From assembly GCF_017876405.1 (NCBI RefSeq), contig NZ_JAGINW010000001.1, positions 11,111,203-11,175,202 on the forward strand: 64,000 bases of DNA, written 5' to 3'. The DNA comes from Kibdelosporangium banguiense. Lineage in GTDB: Bacteria > Actinomycetota > Actinomycetes > Mycobacteriales > Pseudonocardiaceae. The notes under the pieces are model-generated. The model was given only the letters and a program-made list of their open reading frames with translations. It was not told where the DNA came from and searched no databases. The position numbers were made by a program, and so were the translations under genes. Of this stretch, positions 51,841 to 61,391 are shown piece by piece; position 1 is the stretch's first letter; every line of letters starts with the position of its first letter.

Positions 51841-52217
51841 CAACGCCACCAACGACAGATGCATCGACCGTCGCGCGTGTTCGAATCTTGGTCGTTGTCC
51901 AGCTGTACACACTCACGGCCTACCTGGCCACGGCCATCGTCCCTTACCTGTGGCATCCGCGGCCGTCTCCGCCGACCTGGATGTTGATCGTGCCGGGCTG
52001 GCTGCTCGGCGTGCCGGGCCACTACATCACCCTGCTCGGACCGGTGCCCGGCGTTGTTCTCGGGATCGCCGGAGTCGTGGCGCTGGTGCGGGTTCGCCGT
52101 TCCTGCCCGGCCCGGCTCTACCGCTGGTGCATCGCAGGCACCGCGCTCACAGTCGCGTACGGCCTCTTTGCCTTCACCCCGTTGGCCTACGAGATCGCGC
52201 TGTTCATCGCCGACTAA
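51837..52217 (+). CDS. Small membrane protein of unknown function
   Basis: GTG at 51837 overlaps the stop of the DMT gene (GTGA). The 126-residue product has three or four helices (ILVVVQLYTLTAYLATAIV, LLGVPGHYITLLGPVPGVVLGIAGVVALV, GTALTVAYGLFAFTPLAYEIALFIA). Co-translation suggests it works with the transporter. It converges with the DeoR gene. Confidence 0.7.
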   Translation: MTTPPTTDASTVARVRILVVVQLYTLTAYLATAIVPYLWHPRPSPPTWMLIVPGWLLGVPGHYITLLGPVPGVVLGIAGVVALVRVRRSCPARLYRWCIAGTALTVAYGLFAFTPLAYEIALFIAD

Positions 52218-52218
52218 G

Positions 52219-52995
52219 TCACGACGGTGGCACAGTCACCACGGATGCGCCGCGTGCGGTGAATTCGGCCAGTAAGCCGGGATCAGCGCTGGTGTCGGTG
52301 ACGAGAGTCCACTGTGCGGGCATACGGACCCAGGAGTGGAAGGGGCTGCGGCCGAGTTTCGCCGCGTGCGCCAGGACGTAGACGGTGTTGGCGCGGCGGA
52401 TCATCAGTTCCTTCAGCCTGGTCTGCTGAAGATCTGCCTCGCAGAGCCCGTTGTCGGGGGTGACGCCGTCCGCGCCGAGGTAGACGCGGTCGAAGGTCAT
52501 GCGTTCCAGGGCGGCTTCGGTCAGCGGGCCCACGAAACCCTGGCTGAGGTGCCGCAGTGTGCCGCCCAGGCATTCCACGTGCACGTTCTCCGCCCCGGCC
52601 AGTTCCTCCAGTGCGGTCAGGCTTGTTGTCGCCACGGTCAGTTTGGGGCCGTCACGCAGTTCGCGAGCCAATGCTCCGACTGTGGTCCCGGCGTCGAGCA
52701 GGATTGTCTCGCCGGAGAGGATCTCCGCTGCGGCCCAGCGGGCCATTGCGCGTTTCTCGGCGAAGGCTTCCCCGGTGCGTTGGCGTAGTGACGGCTCAGG
52801 GTGTGCGTGCAGGGCCATGGCACCGCCGTAGGTGCGTGCGACTCTGCCCTCGTCGGTCAGACGCGCGAGGTCGCGGCGGATTGTCGACGCCGTGACCTCG
52901 AATGTCTCCGCCAGCTCCTCGACGCTCGCCAGGCCTGTTGTCTTGGCCAGGCGGACGATCTCCTCGCGTCGCTCGTCTGTGCGCATCCCCGCCAT
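52219..52995 (-). CDS. DeoR-family repressor of the acid-sugar locus
   Basis: The 258-residue protein has the DeoR HTH (RREEIVRLAKTTGLASVEELAETFEVTASTIRRDLARL) and a sugar-phosphate-sensing domain (ILLDAGTTVGALA, DRVYLGADGVTPDNGL). ATG 52995 follows GAGGGG; the Met 14 codons earlier is less likely. It lies 44 bases behind the kinase/PdxA fusion on the same strand and should sense a phosphorylated intermediate of this pathway. Confidence 0.9.
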   Translation of the reverse strand: MAGMRTDERREEIVRLAKTTGLASVEELAETFEVTASTIRRDLARLTDEGRVARTYGGAMALHAHPEPSLRQRTGEAFAEKRAMARWAAAEILSGETILLDAGTTVGALARELRDGPKLTVATTSLTALEELAGAENVHVECLGGTLRHLSQGFVGPLTEAALERMTFDRVYLGADGVTPDNGLCEADLQQTRLKELMIRRANTVYVLAHAAKLGRSPFHSWVRMPAQWTLVTDTSADPGLLAEFTARGASVVTVPPS

Positions 52996-53039
52996 GCACT
53001 GCCCCTCTTGAAGAGCCTCGTGAAGAAACTGTCGCAAGA

Positions 53040-55187
53040 TTATCCGCGGACCTCGCCCGGGCTGGGCGACAGCTGCGCGGCCTGGCGCAAAGCTTCCACC
53101 ATGCTGCGTGCGTCGGCGACACCCTTGCCCGCGATGTCGAACGCCGTGCCGTGGTCGACCGACGTACGGATCACGGGCAGTCCCACCGTGATGTTCACGC
53201 CCGCCTCGATGCCCAGCACCTTCACCGGGCCGTGGCCCTGGTCGTGGTACATCGCGACGATCAGGTCGTAGTCCCCACGACCGGCCAGGAAGAACGCGGT
53301 GTCCGCGGGGAGCGGGCCACGCGCGTCGATGCCGTCGGCCTGCAGCACGGTGATGGCGGGGACGATCTTCTCTTCCTCTTCGCCTTGCCCGAACAGGCCG
53401 TTCTCCCCCGCATGCGGGTTGATCGCGCAGACGCCGATCTTCGGGTTCGCGATGCCGGCCCGGACCATCGCGGCGTGTCCACGACGGACGGTGCGTTCCA
53501 CCAGACCGGGCTCGATCCGGCGGACGGCGTCGACCAGGCCGATGTGCGTGGTCACGTGGATGACCTTCACCTTGGGTGTCGACAGCATCATCGAGACTTC
53601 CTCAGTGCCGGTCAGGGCGGCGAGCAACTCGGTGTGGCCGGGGTAGATGTGGCCGCCCGCGTGCAGTGCCTCCTTGTTCAGCGGGGCCGTGCAGATGCCC
53701 TGGACCTGCCCGGACATCGCCAGCTCGGAGGCGACACGGACGTAGTGGTACGCCGCGTCGCCCGCGACCGGGGACACCTCGCCCCACTGCAGGTCGGCGG
53801 GCAGCAGCGCGAGGTCGATGACGTTGATCCGGCCCGGCGTGAACACGGCGTCCGCGACGGTCTCCACGGTCACGATGTCGGCCTGCGCGCCGAGCACCTC
53901 GGCGGCCAGCCGTAGCCGTGCCAGGTCACCCACTACGACGGGCCTGCAGTACTCGGCAACGGCTCCGTCGAGCAACGCGCCGACGATCACCTCGGGGCCG
54001 ATGCCCGCGCCGTCGCCCATCGTCAACGCGATGAACGGACGGGTGTCGTGGCTGCTGGTGGTGCTCACGTGTTTGCCTCCCAGGCAGATCGCGATGTCGG
54101 TGAGAGAACTCATGTCGCCGAAGCTCCCAGGCTTCGTGACGACTCGGCGCCCGTCAGGAGTCGTACTCACGACGGCGCCGTACACGGCGGGGATGGAGCC
54201 GTGGACGTCAAGGCGGGTGACGCCGAGGCGGTCCAGCACGGCGCGGGCGGTCTCGCCGCCGGTGAGGAGCAGGTCGGCGTTGGTAGAGCGCGCGGCATCG
54301 GCCGCGATGTCGGCGAACGCGGCAACGAGATCGCGCGCTGCGGATGGCGCGATTCCCTCGGAGGGGTCGACAGCGAGCACGACCACGTCACCGTCCACAG
54401 CGACCTGGGGCCGAGCCAGGATCTCGGACGGAAGCAGCGAAACGACACGCGCGCCTGACGCCCGCAGATGCTCGACCTGCGCAGTGGCGGCCGCAGTCCC
54501 GACGACAACCAGGACGCCGATGTCCCGCGCCGGCACGGTCGCGGCCACCTCTGCGCCGCGTGCCAGCAGTGCGGCCGATCCGACCAGCACAGCACCGACT
54601 TCGGTACCTGCCTGCGCCACGGCCTCAAGATCAGCATCGGTCTCCGCGTCGCACACGGCGATGGCCCCACTCGCGCGGATCTCGCGCAGACGGGCGACTA
54701 ACTCATTGCGCGAACTGCGCACACAGGACAGGTCCACAACGTCACACGATCGTGGCGCGAGCAGGTCAGCAACCGAATGCGGTGGCGCAACGGGCTCGAC
54801 GCGCCACGCCTGCGTCTTGTGCAAGGGCACGCCGTCCACATGCACGACTCCGTCACGCATCGTGCGCCCCAGACGCGGCAACGCCGGGCACACCACGGCG
54901 AAGCCACCAACCCCGTCGACAGCCGCGGCGACATGACCGCGCAGCTGGGAGTCGATTTTGAGGAACACCTGACGGTCCGCGCCGAGCGCCGCGACAGCTT
55001 GCGCGGTCTTCGCTTCGGCTGTGGAGGCGTCACCGGAACGGGTGTCGACGTCGACGACGACTACAGGTTCGTAAGGCTCCGATTCGGCGTAGAGCAGCAC
55101 CAGACTGCGCTTTGTGCGCAAGCTCAGCGCAGCCGCCACTTCGGCCGAGCCGGACAGGTCATCGGCGATAACCAGGACTTTTCGCAT
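53040..55187 (-). CDS. Fusion: four-carbon acid-sugar kinase (DUF1537) plus PdxA-like dehydrogenase
   Basis: One frame of 715 residues holds two complete enzymes. Residues 1-375 are an acid-sugar kinase (MRKVLVIADDLSGSAEVA, FLKIDSQLRGHV, and the nucleotide-binding LLLTGGETARAVLDRLG with TKPGSFGD). Residues 385-710 are PdxA-like (ALTMGDGAGIGPEV, metal ligands in HTELLAAL and MYHDQGHGPVK, TSVDHGTAFDIAGKG). Known pathway partners phosphorylate erythronate or threonate at C4 and then oxidise and decarboxylate it to dihydroxyacetone phosphate. ATG 55187 follows GGAGGAGG. The junction is in frame, with no stop or internal ribosome site. Confidence 0.9.
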   Translation of the reverse strand: MRKVLVIADDLSGSAEVAAALSLRTKRSLVLLYAESEPYEPVVVVDVDTRSGDASTAEAKTAQAVAALGADRQVFLKIDSQLRGHVAAAVDGVGGFAVVCPALPRLGRTMRDGVVHVDGVPLHKTQAWRVEPVAPPHSVADLLAPRSCDVVDLSCVRSSRNELVARLREIRASGAIAVCDAETDADLEAVAQAGTEVGAVLVGSAALLARGAEVAATVPARDIGVLVVVGTAAATAQVEHLRASGARVVSLLPSEILARPQVAVDGDVVVLAVDPSEGIAPSAARDLVAAFADIAADAARSTNADLLLTGGETARAVLDRLGVTRLDVHGSIPAVYGAVVSTTPDGRRVVTKPGSFGDMSSLTDIAICLGGKHVSTTSSHDTRPFIALTMGDGAGIGPEVIVGALLDGAVAEYCRPVVVGDLARLRLAAEVLGAQADIVTVETVADAVFTPGRINVIDLALLPADLQWGEVSPVAGDAAYHYVRVASELAMSGQVQGICTAPLNKEALHAGGHIYPGHTELLAALTGTEEVSMMLSTPKVKVIHVTTHIGLVDAVRRIEPGLVERTVRRGHAAMVRAGIANPKIGVCAINPHAGENGLFGQGEEEEKIVPAITVLQADGIDARGPLPADTAFFLAGRGDYDLIVAMYHDQGHGPVKVLGIEAGVNITVGLPVIRTSVDHGTAFDIAGKGVADARSMVEALRQAAQLSPSPGEVRG

Positions 55188-55277
55188 TCCGTACACACCT
55201 CCTCCGGGACGCCTTCGGTCACCAGAATTGCACAGAACGCGCCAACAGCACCAGACTCTTGCGCGAAACACGCAACA

Positions 55278-55294
55278 CGTGCCAGTGTGGCACG
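55278..55294. promoter_or_regulatory. Perfect palindrome in the divergent promoter of the acid-sugar locus
   Basis: CGTGCCAGTGTGGCACG is a perfect 7-bp inverted repeat around GTG, in the 159 bases between the fusion gene and the ABC binding-protein gene. It is a good candidate operator for the DeoR or another regulator controlling both directions. Confidence 0.5.
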
Positions 55295-55346
55295 GGCAAC
55301 ACCGGGCTCCCCCGAAGCACTGTCTCGAATCACTGCGAGGTCGACG

Positions 55347-56924
55347 ATGACCCAATCCGGACGCGGCCGGGACCTTTCCCGCCGCAGTCTTCTGAGGTGG
55401 GGTGTGATGACCGGGGCCGGCGCGGCGCTGGCCCCGTTGCTCAACGCGTGTGCCGGCCCCACCGGCACCCCTGGTCCGGGCACTCTCACGCTCGCGCTCA
55501 ACCGATCGCTGGTCAGCCTGGACAACAAGCTCAACCAGTTCGACGCCGCCGTCACCGTCCAGCGTGGCGTGCGCCAAGGGCTGACCGTGGTCAGCCCCGA
55601 CCTCAAGCCACGCCTCGTGCTGGCCGACCGGTTCGAGCTGACCGCGCCGACCCAGTGGACAGTGCGTCTGCGCGAAGGCGTCCGTTACTCCGACGGCTCA
55701 CCGGTCACCATCGAGGACGTCTCCACCGCGCTGAAGATGTACAAGCAGGTCAACGGGTCGTTCATCGCCGGGTTCTTCCCCGAGTTCCCGACGGTCGTGC
55801 CGGTGGACGACCGCACGTTCACCCTTCAGACCAGCCGTCCGATCCCGGTCCTGGACTACCTGATGGCCAACATCCTGATCACGCCTGCCGCCGCGAACCG
55901 GCCCGAGGAGCTGCAGAGCGGTCTCGGGACCGGCCCGTATGTCGTGCGCTCGAGCAGCCGCGGTACCGGCGACTACACGTTCGCGGTCAACGACAACTAC
56001 TGGGGCACCAAGCCGAACGTGCCCAATGTGCAGGTCAGGTTCATGCCCGACGAGTCGAGCCGGGTCGTGTCGCTGCGCAGCGGCGAGGTCGACGTGATCG
56101 ACTCGATCACCCCGGACTCCGCCGACCAGCTCGCCGGCCTGCCCGGCGTGCGGATCACGCGCATCCCGAGCACCCGGATCAACCAGCTGTTCTACAACTT
56201 CCGCAAACCCGCCGGGCATCCCCTGGCCGACGTGCGGGTGCGTGAGGCACTGACCTACGCCATCGACGGCCGGGCGCTGGTGCAGGACGTGCTCGTGGGA
56301 TCGGTGACCCAGGCCGACGGCGTCGTGCCGACCGGTCTGGCAGGCGCGGTCAAGACCGGCGAATACGTGTACGACCCCGCGCAGGCGCGGCAGCGGCTGG
56401 ACGCGTTGGGCGTCCGCGACCTGGAACTGAAGATCATCTGGGAGACCGGCGAGTTCGCCGGCGACACCTCGGTGATGGAAGCGGTCGTGCAGATGCTCGG
56501 CCAGGTCGGCGTGCGCGTACAGCTCCAGCAGTTCCAGCCCGGCGGCGACATCCTGTCGTGGCGGCAGGGCAAGGCAGGCGACTGGGACGTGCTCGGCAAC
56601 GGCTTCCCCAGCCCGACCGGTCTGGCGGCGAGCATCCTGCAGGGCATGTACGCGGGAACACCGGAGAAGGAACAGACCCGCGACACCTATCAGGGCTATG
56701 TGTTCCCGGAGATCGCTGCTCAGATCATCACCGCGTCCGCCGAGCCGGACAGCGCACGTCGCGCCCAACTGCTGGGCGAGGCACAACGCGCGGTGTGGGC
56801 GACGTGGCCATGCCTCTGGGCGTTCGTGCCCAACGTCGTACTCGCCACCCGTAGCCGGGTCGGCGATGTCTCGCTGGTGCCCACCAATTCCTACGACCTC
56901 GCGTCCACGCGTCTGGAGGGCTGA
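55347..56924 (+). CDS. Tat-exported oligopeptide-type substrate-binding lipoprotein
   Basis: The 525-residue protein starts at ATG 55347. Its leader has the twin-arginine motif SRRSLLRWG and a lipobox (LNAC), so it is a Tat-exported lipoprotein. The rest is an SBP_bac_5 domain (VRLREGVRYSDGSPVTIEDV, GTGPYVV, VREALTYAIDGRALV). In this context it probably binds a sugar, glycoside or acid-sugar conjugate rather than a peptide, as many members of this family do. Confidence 0.92.
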   Translation: MTQSGRGRDLSRRSLLRWGVMTGAGAALAPLLNACAGPTGTPGPGTLTLALNRSLVSLDNKLNQFDAAVTVQRGVRQGLTVVSPDLKPRLVLADRFELTAPTQWTVRLREGVRYSDGSPVTIEDVSTALKMYKQVNGSFIAGFFPEFPTVVPVDDRTFTLQTSRPIPVLDYLMANILITPAAANRPEELQSGLGTGPYVVRSSSRGTGDYTFAVNDNYWGTKPNVPNVQVRFMPDESSRVVSLRSGEVDVIDSITPDSADQLAGLPGVRITRIPSTRINQLFYNFRKPAGHPLADVRVREALTYAIDGRALVQDVLVGSVTQADGVVPTGLAGAVKTGEYVYDPAQARQRLDALGVRDLELKIIWETGEFAGDTSVMEAVVQMLGQVGVRVQLQQFQPGGDILSWRQGKAGDWDVLGNGFPSPTGLAASILQGMYAGTPEKEQTRDTYQGYVFPEIAAQIITASAEPDSARRAQLLGEAQRAVWATWPCLWAFVPNVVLATRSRVGDVSLVPTNSYDLASTRLEG

Positions 56925-56927
56925 GGA

Positions 56928-57863
56928 ATGGGCCCCTATCTGCTCAAGCGGTTAGGTCAGAGCGTTCTCACGGTCTTCCTGACGATCTCGGCCGTGTTCG
57001 TGCTGATCCGGATGGTGCCAGGAGACCCGGCGTCCGCCATGGCCGGGCCGCTGGCCACCAGCGACGACCTCGCCAAGATCCGCGCGGACTTCGGCCTCGA
57101 CGGCTCGGTGTTCAGCCAGTACCTGTTGTTCCTCAAGGGAATCCTGACCGGCGACCTCGGCACGAGCTACTCGTTCCGGGCGCCCGCGGTCGACGTGGTG
57201 CTCGACCGCCTGCCGTACACATTCACCCTGGCCGTGGCCGCGATCCTGCTGACCGCGGTGATCGCGATCCCGTTGGGCGTATGGATGGCCCGCCGTGCGG
57301 ACACCAAGCGCGAACTGTCGGCGAACGTGCTGACCATCGCCGGTCAGTCCATGCCGGACTTCTGGAGCGGCATCATGCTGCTGACGGTGTTCGCCGTGGT
57401 CATCCCGGTCCTGCCGGCGTCCGGCTTCGCCACGTGGGGCGGCTTGGTGCTACCGGCGATCACCGTTGCGGTGCTGCAGATCGCGCTCATCTCACGGCTC
57501 GTACGCGCTGAGATGACACGTAATCTCAACGCCCAGTATCTGACGGTCGCGCGATCGCGTGGGGTGTCCGAACGCGCGCTCGTCTGGCGTTATGCCATGG
57601 CCAACTCCTCGATCCCGGTGCTCACGGCGCTGGGGACACGGTTCGCGTCGATGCTCAACGGCGTCGTGGTCGTGGAGGTCGTGTTCGCCTGGCCGGGCGT
57701 CGGCTCGCTGGTGGTCCGGGCCCTGGAGACCCGCGACTACCCGCTCATCCAGGCCACAGTCCTGATCACGGCGGCGCTCGCGGTCGCCGTCCAACTCCTT
57801 GTCGACCTCGCCTACCCGCTGCTGGACCCGCGGGTACGCCTCGGGAAGAAGGTGTCGGCGTGA
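56928..57863 (+). CDS. ABC transporter permease (DppB type)
   Basis: The 311-residue protein has six helices, the DppB-like start (LLKRLGQSVLTVFLTISAVFVLIRMVPGDPA) and the EAA-type loop near YLTVARSRGVSERALVWRYAMANS. It is the second gene of the importer operon; its stop overlaps the next GTG. Confidence 0.93.
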   Translation: MGPYLLKRLGQSVLTVFLTISAVFVLIRMVPGDPASAMAGPLATSDDLAKIRADFGLDGSVFSQYLLFLKGILTGDLGTSYSFRAPAVDVVLDRLPYTFTLAVAAILLTAVIAIPLGVWMARRADTKRELSANVLTIAGQSMPDFWSGIMLLTVFAVVIPVLPASGFATWGGLVLPAITVAVLQIALISRLVRAEMTRNLNAQYLTVARSRGVSERALVWRYAMANSSIPVLTALGTRFASMLNGVVVVEVVFAWPGVGSLVVRALETRDYPLIQATVLITAALAVAVQLLVDLAYPLLDPRVRLGKKVSA

Positions 57864-58783
57864 GCATCACCCATCCCAGCTCCGCGCGTGTGGAACCACC
57901 GGCTTCGCGGCCCAGTGCCGTTACCGCCAAGCACCTGGCCCGCGCGAAAGTCACCCGGCAACGCCGGGGTGCCCAGTTGAAGTTCTGGATCGGCCTCGTC
58001 TGCACCCTGCTGGTGGTGGCACCGGTCGCGCTCGCCCAACTGCTGCCGTTGCCCAGTCCTGACCAGCAGGATCTGGGCAGCCGCAGGCTGCCGCCGTTGA
58101 CTGAGGGACACCTGTTCGGCACTGACCAGCTCGGCCGGGACCTGCTGTCGCGTGTTCTGCACGGCGGTCAGGTGTCCCTGCTCGTGGGCTTGCTCGCCGT
58201 GGTGGTGTCCGGATTGATCGGCATCGCTTTGGGTGCTGCGGCAGGGTATTTCGGCGGCTGGATCGACGCGGTCGTGTCACGTCTGCTGGAAGCGCAGTTG
58301 TCGTTGCCGTTGCTGATGATGCTGCTGCTTGTCGTGGCGTTGTTCGGTCCCTCGGTACCGGTCATCACACTGGTCATCGCGATCGCGCAATGGCCTGAAG
58401 TGGCCCGGCTGACGCGGTCGCTGGTGATCGTCGAACGCGAGAAGCCTTATGTGGCCGCGGCCCGGGTGCTGGGCCTGCACCGGCTCGCGATCCTGATGCG
58501 GCACGTCCTGCCGAACATCGTGCGGCAGGCCAGCCTGGTCGTGCTTTTGCTGCTGGCCCAAGCCGTACTGCTGGAAAGCGCGCTGTCCTACCTCGGCGCC
58601 GGACCGCAACGGCCGTTCGCCACGTGGGGCCGCATCATCTCCGACGGGCAGGACTACATCACGACCTCGTGGTGGATGGTCACGTTGCCTGGCCTGGTCA
58701 TTGTCGTGCTGGTCGTGGGCGTCAACCTGCTAGGCGACAGTCTCCGCGACGGCGCCCGCAAGCGAAAGGCTGGTGCCGCATGA
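57860..58783 (+). CDS. ABC transporter permease (DppC type)
   Basis: The 307-residue protein has a DppC-like periplasmic segment HLFGTDQLGRDLLSRVLHGGQVSL and the loop YVAAARVLGLHRLAILMRHVLPN. GTG start overlaps the previous TGA; its own TGA overlaps the ATG of the first ATPase gene. Confidence 0.93.
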   Translation: MSITHPSSARVEPPASRPSAVTAKHLARAKVTRQRRGAQLKFWIGLVCTLLVVAPVALAQLLPLPSPDQQDLGSRRLPPLTEGHLFGTDQLGRDLLSRVLHGGQVSLLVGLLAVVVSGLIGIALGAAAGYFGGWIDAVVSRLLEAQLSLPLLMMLLLVVALFGPSVPVITLVIAIAQWPEVARLTRSLVIVEREKPYVAAARVLGLHRLAILMRHVLPNIVRQASLVVLLLLAQAVLLESALSYLGAGPQRPFATWGRIISDGQDYITTSWWMVTLPGLVIVVLVVGVNLLGDSLRDGARKRKAGAA

Positions 58784-59592
58784 CAAGCGCATTACTGGAC
58801 GTTGCCGAACTGCAGGTCGAGCTGATCACCGCGGCGGGCGTGGTGCGTGCCGTCGACGGCGTGAGCTTCACGATCAACGAAGGCGAGTCGGTGACCGTCA
58901 TCGGCGAGTCCGGCTCCGGCAAGTCGACCATGGCGATGGCGGTACTGGGCCTGCTGCCCGACGACCTCGCAGTGGTGTCGGGATCCGTACGGTTCAGCGA
59001 TGTCGACGTGATCGCCGATCCTTCGGCACTCAACAAGGTGCGTGGGCGGACGGCATCGCTGATCCCCCAGGATCCGATGACCGCGCTGAGCCCGGTGCAC
59101 ACGATCGGCCGGCAACTCGTCGAGGCGGTCCGCCTGCGCCAGCCCGGCATGACCAAAAAGGACGCTCAGGAGCGTGGCGTCGAACTGCTTCACCTGGTCC
59201 GGGTACCACGTGCGGCCGAGCAGGTCAGCAGGTATCCGCACCAGTTGTCCGGCGGAATGCTGCAGCGTGTCCTGACTGCCATCGCACTCGCGGGCGAACC
59301 CAAGCTGCTCGTGGCCGACGAACCGACGAGCGCGTTGGACGTCACGGTCCAGGCAAGCATTCTGGGACTATTGTTGGAACTACAGGAGACCACCGGCATC
59401 GGCATCCTGATGATCACGCATGACCTCGGTGTGGCCCGGCTGATGTCCGACCGCGTGCACGTCATGCGGGAAGGCAGGTTTGTCGAGTCCGGGGATGTCG
59501 AGTCCGTCGTGGACACCCCACGACACGAGTACACACGCAAGCTGCTGTCGGCCGTGCCCGCGCTCGGACCATGGGACGAGGATCAGCTATGA
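58780..59592 (+). CDS. ABC transporter ATPase (DppD type, short)
   Basis: The 270-residue ATPase shows Walker A GESGSGKST, Q-loop IPQDPMTALSP, C-loop LSGGMLQRV and Walker B LLVADEPTSALD. It is about 60 residues shorter than typical DppD because the C-terminal region with the Cys-containing iron-sulfur-like motif is missing after a normal HEYTRKLLSAVP. Confidence 0.92.
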   Translation: MTSALLDVAELQVELITAAGVVRAVDGVSFTINEGESVTVIGESGSGKSTMAMAVLGLLPDDLAVVSGSVRFSDVDVIADPSALNKVRGRTASLIPQDPMTALSPVHTIGRQLVEAVRLRQPGMTKKDAQERGVELLHLVRVPRAAEQVSRYPHQLSGGMLQRVLTAIALAGEPKLLVADEPTSALDVTVQASILGLLLELQETTGIGILMITHDLGVARLMSDRVHVMREGRFVESGDVESVVDTPRHEYTRKLLSAVPALGPWDEDQL

Positions 59593-60419
59593 GTGACACG
59601 CCACTGCTCGACGTGCGCAACCTCGTTGTGGACTACCAGGTCCGCGGCGGCGGGTTCCGCGCGGTCGACGACGTCAGCTTCACCGTCCACAAAGGCCGCA
59701 CCCTGGCCGTGGTCGGCGAGTCCGGGTGCGGGAAGTCCACAATCGCCTGTGCGATCGTGCGGCTGATCAAGCCGACCTCCGGCGAGATCCTGCTGGACGG
59801 CACCGACATCGCCGCGCTGCCCGAACGCCGGCTGCGGCCGTTGCGCTCACGGGTCCAGATGGTCTTCCAGGACCCGTACGCGTCGCTGGATCCGCACCTT
59901 CGTGCGCAGGACATCGTCGCGGAACCGTTGCGGCTGCGCGGTGTCCGCTCAGTGGCCGAGCGGCGCAAGCAAGCAGCCGAGCTGATCGATCGCGTCGGGC
60001 TGCCGTCGAGTGCCTTGGATCGTCGTCCCCCTGAATTCTCCGGTGGGCAACGGCAACGCATCGGTATCGCGCGGGCGTTGGCCAGCAGCCCGGACCTGCT
60101 GGTGTGCGACGAAGCGACAAGCGCACTCGATGTGTCCGTGCAGGCGCAGGTGCTGGCCCTGCTGGAGGATCTGCAACGCGACACCGGCCTGACCTGCATC
60201 GTCATCTCGCACAACTTGGGTGTGGTACGACAGATCAGTGCCGACCTCGTGGTGCTGCGCGCGGGCAAGGTGGTCGAGTCCGGCCCCACAGCCGAGGTGC
60301 TCGCCGCGCCCACCCAGCCGTACACCCGTGCGCTGCGTCGTGCCGCGCTCGACCCGGCCACGATGACCGGCCGTAAGCCGCGTGCGCTCGTCGCACCGCG
60401 AGAGGAGGTTCCCGCGTGA
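59589..60419 (+). CDS. ABC transporter ATPase (DppF type)
   Basis: The 276-residue ATPase has Walker A GESGCGKST, Q-loop FQDPYASLDPH, a C-loop FSGGQRQR (Phe for Leu) and Walker B LVCDEATSALD. ATG 59589 overlaps the previous stop. It completes a five-gene importer. The stop overlaps the GTG of the aldo/keto reductase. Confidence 0.92.
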   Translation: MSDTPLLDVRNLVVDYQVRGGGFRAVDDVSFTVHKGRTLAVVGESGCGKSTIACAIVRLIKPTSGEILLDGTDIAALPERRLRPLRSRVQMVFQDPYASLDPHLRAQDIVAEPLRLRGVRSVAERRKQAAELIDRVGLPSSALDRRPPEFSGGQRQRIGIARALASSPDLLVCDEATSALDVSVQAQVLALLEDLQRDTGLTCIVISHNLGVVRQISADLVVLRAGKVVESGPTAEVLAAPTQPYTRALRRAALDPATMTGRKPRALVAPREEVPA

Positions 60420-61372
60420 CCAAGTTCGCCCTGTCCCGGCTGGTGCTGGGCACCATGACCTTCGGTGACACCGTGGACGCCGCCACCGCCCGTCGCATGG
60501 TCGACACCGCCTTGGACTCAGGCATCTCGGCCATCGACACTGCCAATGGCTACGCGGGCGGTGCGTCCGAGGAGATCCTGCGAGACCTCCTGCCCGGCCG
60601 CCGCGAACGCGTCGTCCTGGCGACCAAGGCAGGCATTCCCCACCCGGACGCGGACGGCGCGCCGCCGCTGTCGCCGATCGCGCTGCGGAAATGCCTGCAG
60701 GGCAGCCTGCGCCGGCTCGGCGTCGATCATGTGGATCTCTTTTACCTGCACCAGCCCGACCGGGCGACGCCGATCAGCGAGACCGTGTCCGAACTGGGCA
60801 AGCTCGTCGCCGAAGGCCTGGTGTCCGCGATCGGCGTGTCCAACTTCGCCGCGTGGCAGATCGGCGAGATCGCACGGGAATGCGATGCTCAGGGCGTGCC
60901 CAGGCCGGTGGTCGCCCAGCAGTTGTACAACCTGCTGGCCCGGCGGGTGGAGGACGAGTACCTGGAATTCGCGCAGGTCACCGGCCTGAGCACAGTGGTC
61001 TACAACCCGCTCGGCGGTGGGCTGCTCACCGGTCGGCACACGTTCGGGCAGCGCCCGGAGCACGGCCGGTTCGGCGACTCCCGGCTCGCGGCGATGTACA
61101 CCGAGCGATACTGGGACGACCGCTTGTTCGCCGCCGTGACCGCGTTGTCCGCCGTCGCCGAGGGTGCCGGAATCCCTTTGACAGAGCTGTCGTTGCGTTG
61201 GCTGCTCAGCCGGAACGGCGTTGACTCGTTGCTCCTCGGCGGATCGCGCGTCGAACACCTCGTAGCCAACATCGCGGCCGCGGCCGGTGGACCTTTGCCC
61301 GCTGATGTGCTGGCCGCGTGCGACGAGGCCGGCGACGCCCTGCGCGGTCCGATGCCCGCCTACAACCGCTGA
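60416..61372 (+). CDS. Aldo/keto reductase
   Basis: The 318-residue protein has the AKR landmarks: LGTMTFG, IDTANGYAGGASEEIL (Asp and catalytic Tyr), VLATKAG (Lys), LFYLHQPD (His) and GVSNFAAWQI. It is an NADPH-dependent carbonyl or sugar reductase, translationally coupled to the importer ATPase, so it likely acts on the imported compound. Confidence 0.92.
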   Translation: MTKFALSRLVLGTMTFGDTVDAATARRMVDTALDSGISAIDTANGYAGGASEEILRDLLPGRRERVVLATKAGIPHPDADGAPPLSPIALRKCLQGSLRRLGVDHVDLFYLHQPDRATPISETVSELGKLVAEGLVSAIGVSNFAAWQIGEIARECDAQGVPRPVVAQQLYNLLARRVEDEYLEFAQVTGLSTVVYNPLGGGLLTGRHTFGQRPEHGRFGDSRLAAMYTERYWDDRLFAAVTALSAVAEGAGIPLTELSLRWLLSRNGVDSLLLGGSRVEHLVANIAAAAGGPLPADVLAACDEAGDALRGPMPAYNR

Positions 61373-61391
61373 AACCTTTGGAGGAGAAGCA

